Positions 61,819-64,000 of a stretch of DNA of 64,000 bases are shown here, piece by piece. Position 1 is the first letter of the stretch. Each line of letters starts with the position of its first letter. Source of the stretch: Microbacterium barkeri (lineage in GTDB: Bacteria; Actinomycetota; Actinomycetes; Actinomycetales; Microbacteriaceae); NCBI RefSeq assembly GCF_027921765.1, contig NZ_BSEJ01000001.1, forward strand, positions 248,001 through 312,000. Reading direction: 5' to 3'. The position numbers and the translations under genes were made by a program. Below the pieces are notes generated by a model that was not told where the DNA came from, did not search any database, and saw only the letters and a program-made list of their open reading frames with translations.

Positions 61819-62918
61819 CGGATCCCCCGCTTCGGCTTGCGGTCGCGCGGACCGCCCGTGCGCGACGCACCGCGCCGCTCGGCGCGGTTCGCGAACTCGC
61901 GCGCCTCGTCCAGCTCTGCTCGGTGCGCGGCGCGCTTCTCGTCGTACTCGCTGTAGGCGTCGACGATGCGGCCCACGAGCGTGTGGCGCACGACGTCATC
62001 GCTCGAGAGCCGTGCGAAGTGGATGTCGTCGACGCCGTCGAGGATGCGCGTGACGAGCCGCAGTCCCGACGTCCCACCCGGCAGGTCGACCTGCGTGATG
62101 TCGCCCGTGACGACCATCCGGGTGCCGAACCCGAGGCGCGTGAGGAACATCTTCATCTGCTCGGGCGTCGTGTTCTGGGCCTCGTCGAGGACGACGAACG
62201 AGTCGTTGAGCGTGCGCCCGCGCATGTACGCGAGCGGCGCGACCTCGATCGTCCCGCTCGCCATGAGCTTCGGCACGAGCTCGGGGTCCATCATCTCGTT
62301 GAGCGCGTCGTACAGCGGCCGGAGGTACGGATCGATCTTGTCGGTCAGCGTTCCCGGCAGGAAGCCGAGCCGCTCCCCTGCCTCGACCGCGGGGCGCGTG
62401 AGGATGATGCGGTTCACCTCGCGGCGCTGCAGGGCCTGCACGGCCTTCGCCATCGCGAGGTAGGTCTTCCCCGTGCCCGCAGGGCCGATGCCGAAGACGA
62501 TCGTGTTCTCGTCGATCGCGTCGACGTACTTCTTCTGGCCGAGGGTCTTCGGGCGGATGACCTTGCCGCGGGTCGACAGGATCGCCTCGCCGAGCACCTC
62601 GCTCGGGCGCGGCCCACCCTGCTCGAGGATGCGGTTCGACGTCGCGATGTCGGCGGGGCCGAGGTCGTGCCCCTCGCGCGTGAGCTGCAGCAGCTCGTCG
62701 ACGAGGGCGCGCGCGGCGCGCACGGCGGAGGCCGACCCGCGCAGGGTGATCTCGTTGCCGCGCACGAGGACGTCGACGGCGGGGTGCTCGCGCTCGACCA
62801 TGCGCAGGAGGCGGTCCTGCGGTCCGAGGAGCTGCACCATCGCGACGCCGTCGGCGTGGATGGTCTGGGTGACGACGTCGTCGTCCGGCTGGGCGGCGCC
62901 CATGGGGTCAGTGGCCAA
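61815..62918 (-). CDS. PhoH family ATPase
   Basis: The 367-residue protein has a Walker A motif GIGPAGTGKTYLAMAKAVQ and Walker B in DSFVVLDEAQNTTPEQMKMFLTRLG (DEAQN). The N-terminus is a KH-like nucleotide-binding region. PhoH proteins are ATPases related to RNA helicases and are linked to rRNA processing next to ybeY. A TTG at 62918, behind AGGAGAAG and overlapping the HIT stop, is the chosen start. An ATG at 62903 has no RBS. Confidence 0.92.
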   Translation of the reverse strand: MATDPMGAAQPDDDVVTQTIHADGVAMVQLLGPQDRLLRMVEREHPAVDVLVRGNEITLRGSASAVRAARALVDELLQLTREGHDLGPADIATSNRILEQGGPRPSEVLGEAILSTRGKVIRPKTLGQKKYVDAIDENTIVFGIGPAGTGKTYLAMAKAVQALQRREVNRIILTRPAVEAGERLGFLPGTLTDKIDPYLRPLYDALNEMMDPELVPKLMASGTIEVAPLAYMRGRTLNDSFVVLDEAQNTTPEQMKMFLTRLGFGTRMVVTGDITQVDLPGGTSGLRLVTRILDGVDDIHFARLSSDDVVRHTLVGRIVDAYSEYDEKRAAHRAELDEAREFANRAERRGASRTGGPRDRKPKRGIR

Positions 62919-63258
62919 CGAGGCTCTTCTCCTGGAGTTCTCCGGCGAGCACGTGCGCGTGCACGTGGAACACGGTCTGGCCCGCGTCTGCGCCGGTGTT
63001 GAAGATCAGACGGAACTGCCCGCCGGCGTGGTCCTCGGCGACCGCCTTCGCGGTCTGGACCATCTCGGCGAGGAGCGAGGGGTCGCCCGCCGCGAGTTCG
63101 ACGACGTCGCGGTACTCCTGCGTCTTCGGGATGACGAGGAGGTGGACGGGCGCCTGCGGACTGATGTCCTGCAGCACGAACACGCGCTCGGTCTCGGCGA
63201 CGATGGTTCCCGGGATCTCGCCCTGCAGGATGCGCGTGAAGATCGACGGCTCGCTCAT
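62908..63258 (-). CDS. HIT domain nucleotide hydrolase
   Basis: The 116-residue protein begins MSEPSIFTRILQGEIPGTIV and has the histidine triad HVHAHVLAG near its end, with FHVHAHV supplying the nucleophile. Such proteins hydrolyse adenosine 5'-phosphoramidate or dinucleoside polyphosphates. The protein sits between rsmE and phoH, 23 bases after rsmE. Confidence 0.95.
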   Translation of the reverse strand: MSEPSIFTRILQGEIPGTIVAETERVFVLQDISPQAPVHLLVIPKTQEYRDVVELAAGDPSLLAEMVQTAKAVAEDHAGGQFRLIFNTGADAGQTVFHVHAHVLAGELQEKSLVGH

Positions 63259-63281
63259 GCCGTCGAGTCTATCCACCGCGG

Positions 63282-64000
63282 TCACCAGCGCCCGAGCTTC
63301 GCGTTGAGGACGGCGAGGGCCGCCGGGCCCGCGGTCGAGGTCCTCAGGATGGTGTCGCCGAGGCGCACGCGCTCGGCGCCGGCGGCCGCGAGGCGCTCCA
63401 GCTCGTCGGGCGCGATGCCGCCCTCGGGGCCGACGACGAGGACGAGATCGCGGGCGTCGTCGACGTCGATCGAGGTCAGGGCGGCCGGCGCGCTGGGGTC
63501 GAGCACGAGCACGCGCGCCGACGCCGCGCGCTCTGCGACCTGCGCGGTCGTCGCGATCGGCGAGACCTCCGCGATCCACGCCCGGTGCGCCTGCTTCGCG
63601 GCCTCGCGGACGATCGAGGCCCAGCGGGCGCGGCCCTTCTCCGCCTTCGGCCCCTGCCAGCGCGAGACGCTGCGCGCCGCCTGCCACGGCACGACCTCGT
63701 CGATGCCGAGCTCGGTCGCCGCCTGCACCGCGAGTTCGTCGCGGTCGCCCTTCGCGAGCGCCTGCACGAGCACGAGCCGCGGGGACTGGGGCGGCAGATC
63801 CTGGCGCGAGGCGATCCGCACGACGACGCGCTGCGGCGAGACGCTCTCGCACGTGCCCGCGAGCCACGCGCCGCGGCCATCCGTGACCGTGACCTCCTCG
63901 CCGACGCGCACGCGGCGCACGGATGCGGCGTGGTGCGCCTCCGCACCCGTGAGATCGAGCTCGCCGCCGGGCGAGACCGCCCCCGCGCGCTCGTCGTGGA
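63282..64000 (-). CDS. rsmE: 16S rRNA (uracil-N3)-methyltransferase RsmE, 5' end outside window
   Basis: The reading frame continues past the right edge of the window, so the N-terminus is missing. Visible are the PUA-like start DLTGAEAHHAASVRRVRVGEEV, the SPOUT-type knot with LVLVVGPEGGIAPDELERLAAAGAERVRLGDTILRTSTAGPAALAVLNAKLGRW. The GPEGG and LRxxTA motifs are diagnostic. RsmE methylates U1498 of 16S rRNA. A GTG at 63920 is inside the conserved region and is not the start. Confidence 0.95.
   Translation of the reverse strand, partial: HDERAGAVSPGGELDLTGAEAHHAASVRRVRVGEEVTVTDGRGAWLAGTCESVSPQRVVVRIASRQDLPPQSPRLVLVQALAKGDRDELAVQAATELGIDEVVPWQAARSVSRWQGPKAEKGRARWASIVREAAKQAHRAWIAEVSPIATTAQVAERAASARVLVLDPSAPAALTSIDVDDARDLVLVVGPEGGIAPDELERLAAAGAERVRLGDTILRTSTAGPAALAVLNAKLGRW

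Overview
The window is a high-GC (about 70% by eye) chromosomal segment of an actinobacterium. The gene set points to the Microbacteriaceae, most likely Microbacterium or a close relative: rbpA, a polyphosphate glucokinase, a DUF3145 gene, an aceE-fasR-fabD-fabH-acpP-fabF block, a homodimeric-type E1 pyruvate dehydrogenase and many GTG starts. I see no phage, insertion sequence, CRISPR array or plasmid functions. Almost all of it reads as ordinary core chromosome.

Layout. 1-197: tail of an AlkZ-like winged-helix protein. 197-856: 660 bases with no recognised gene, holding several palindromes and one candidate 34-residue membrane protein. 857-5911 (minus): LOG protein, RibD-like reductase and an AraC/VOC/UvrA-like/PPOX set that looks like a xenobiotic-response operon. 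5984-11419: AEC transporter, DedA protein, GT4 glycosyltransferase, glycogen-debranching-like enzyme and an HspR-like MerR regulator. 11322-15435 (minus): acyltransferase, two-component pair and SDR. 15581-19054: NfeD/SPFH/GDPD trio, then rbpA and ppgK. 19110-19488: RNase P RNA. 19515-21955: a family A polymerase and a zinc-ribbon coiled-coil protein. 22010-23542: tRNA-Val, two small proteins and a MOSC protein.

23743-32034 is the central lipid block: pyruvate dehydrogenase E1 makes acetyl-CoA, a PucR-type FasR-like activator follows, and fabD/fabH/acpP/fabF form the type II fatty acid synthase core, ended by a strong terminator. 32203-36160 is more variable: an XRE-cupin regulator divergent from a PLP decarboxylase, a frameshifted low-molecular-weight phosphatase and a sulfide:quinone-oxidoreductase-like flavoprotein without its catalytic cysteines. 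36213-45191: tRNA-Met, DMT transporter, peptide deformylase, septum-formation lipoprotein, GH15 enzyme, zwf, a secreted GH43 enzyme and tRNA-Asn.

45278-50638 (minus) is a dusB-dgt-dnaG-ABC run. Its dusB carries three in-frame copies of a 57-bp repeat. 50705-56210 holds gpx, dsbA-like, uppS, recO, a TRIC channel and leuA with a leucine-rich leader peptide and attenuator. 56316-59005: GAP-family membrane protein and a second two-component pair. 59014-64000 (minus) is the conserved rsmE-HIT-phoH-ybeY-hemolysin-era cluster for ribosome maturation.

No clearly new multi-gene system is visible. The items most worth follow-up are the dusB repeat insertion, the cysteine-less SQOR homologue, the leuA attenuator, the frameshifted phosphatase, and the promoter-like element pointing into the 3' end of the XRE-cupin gene.
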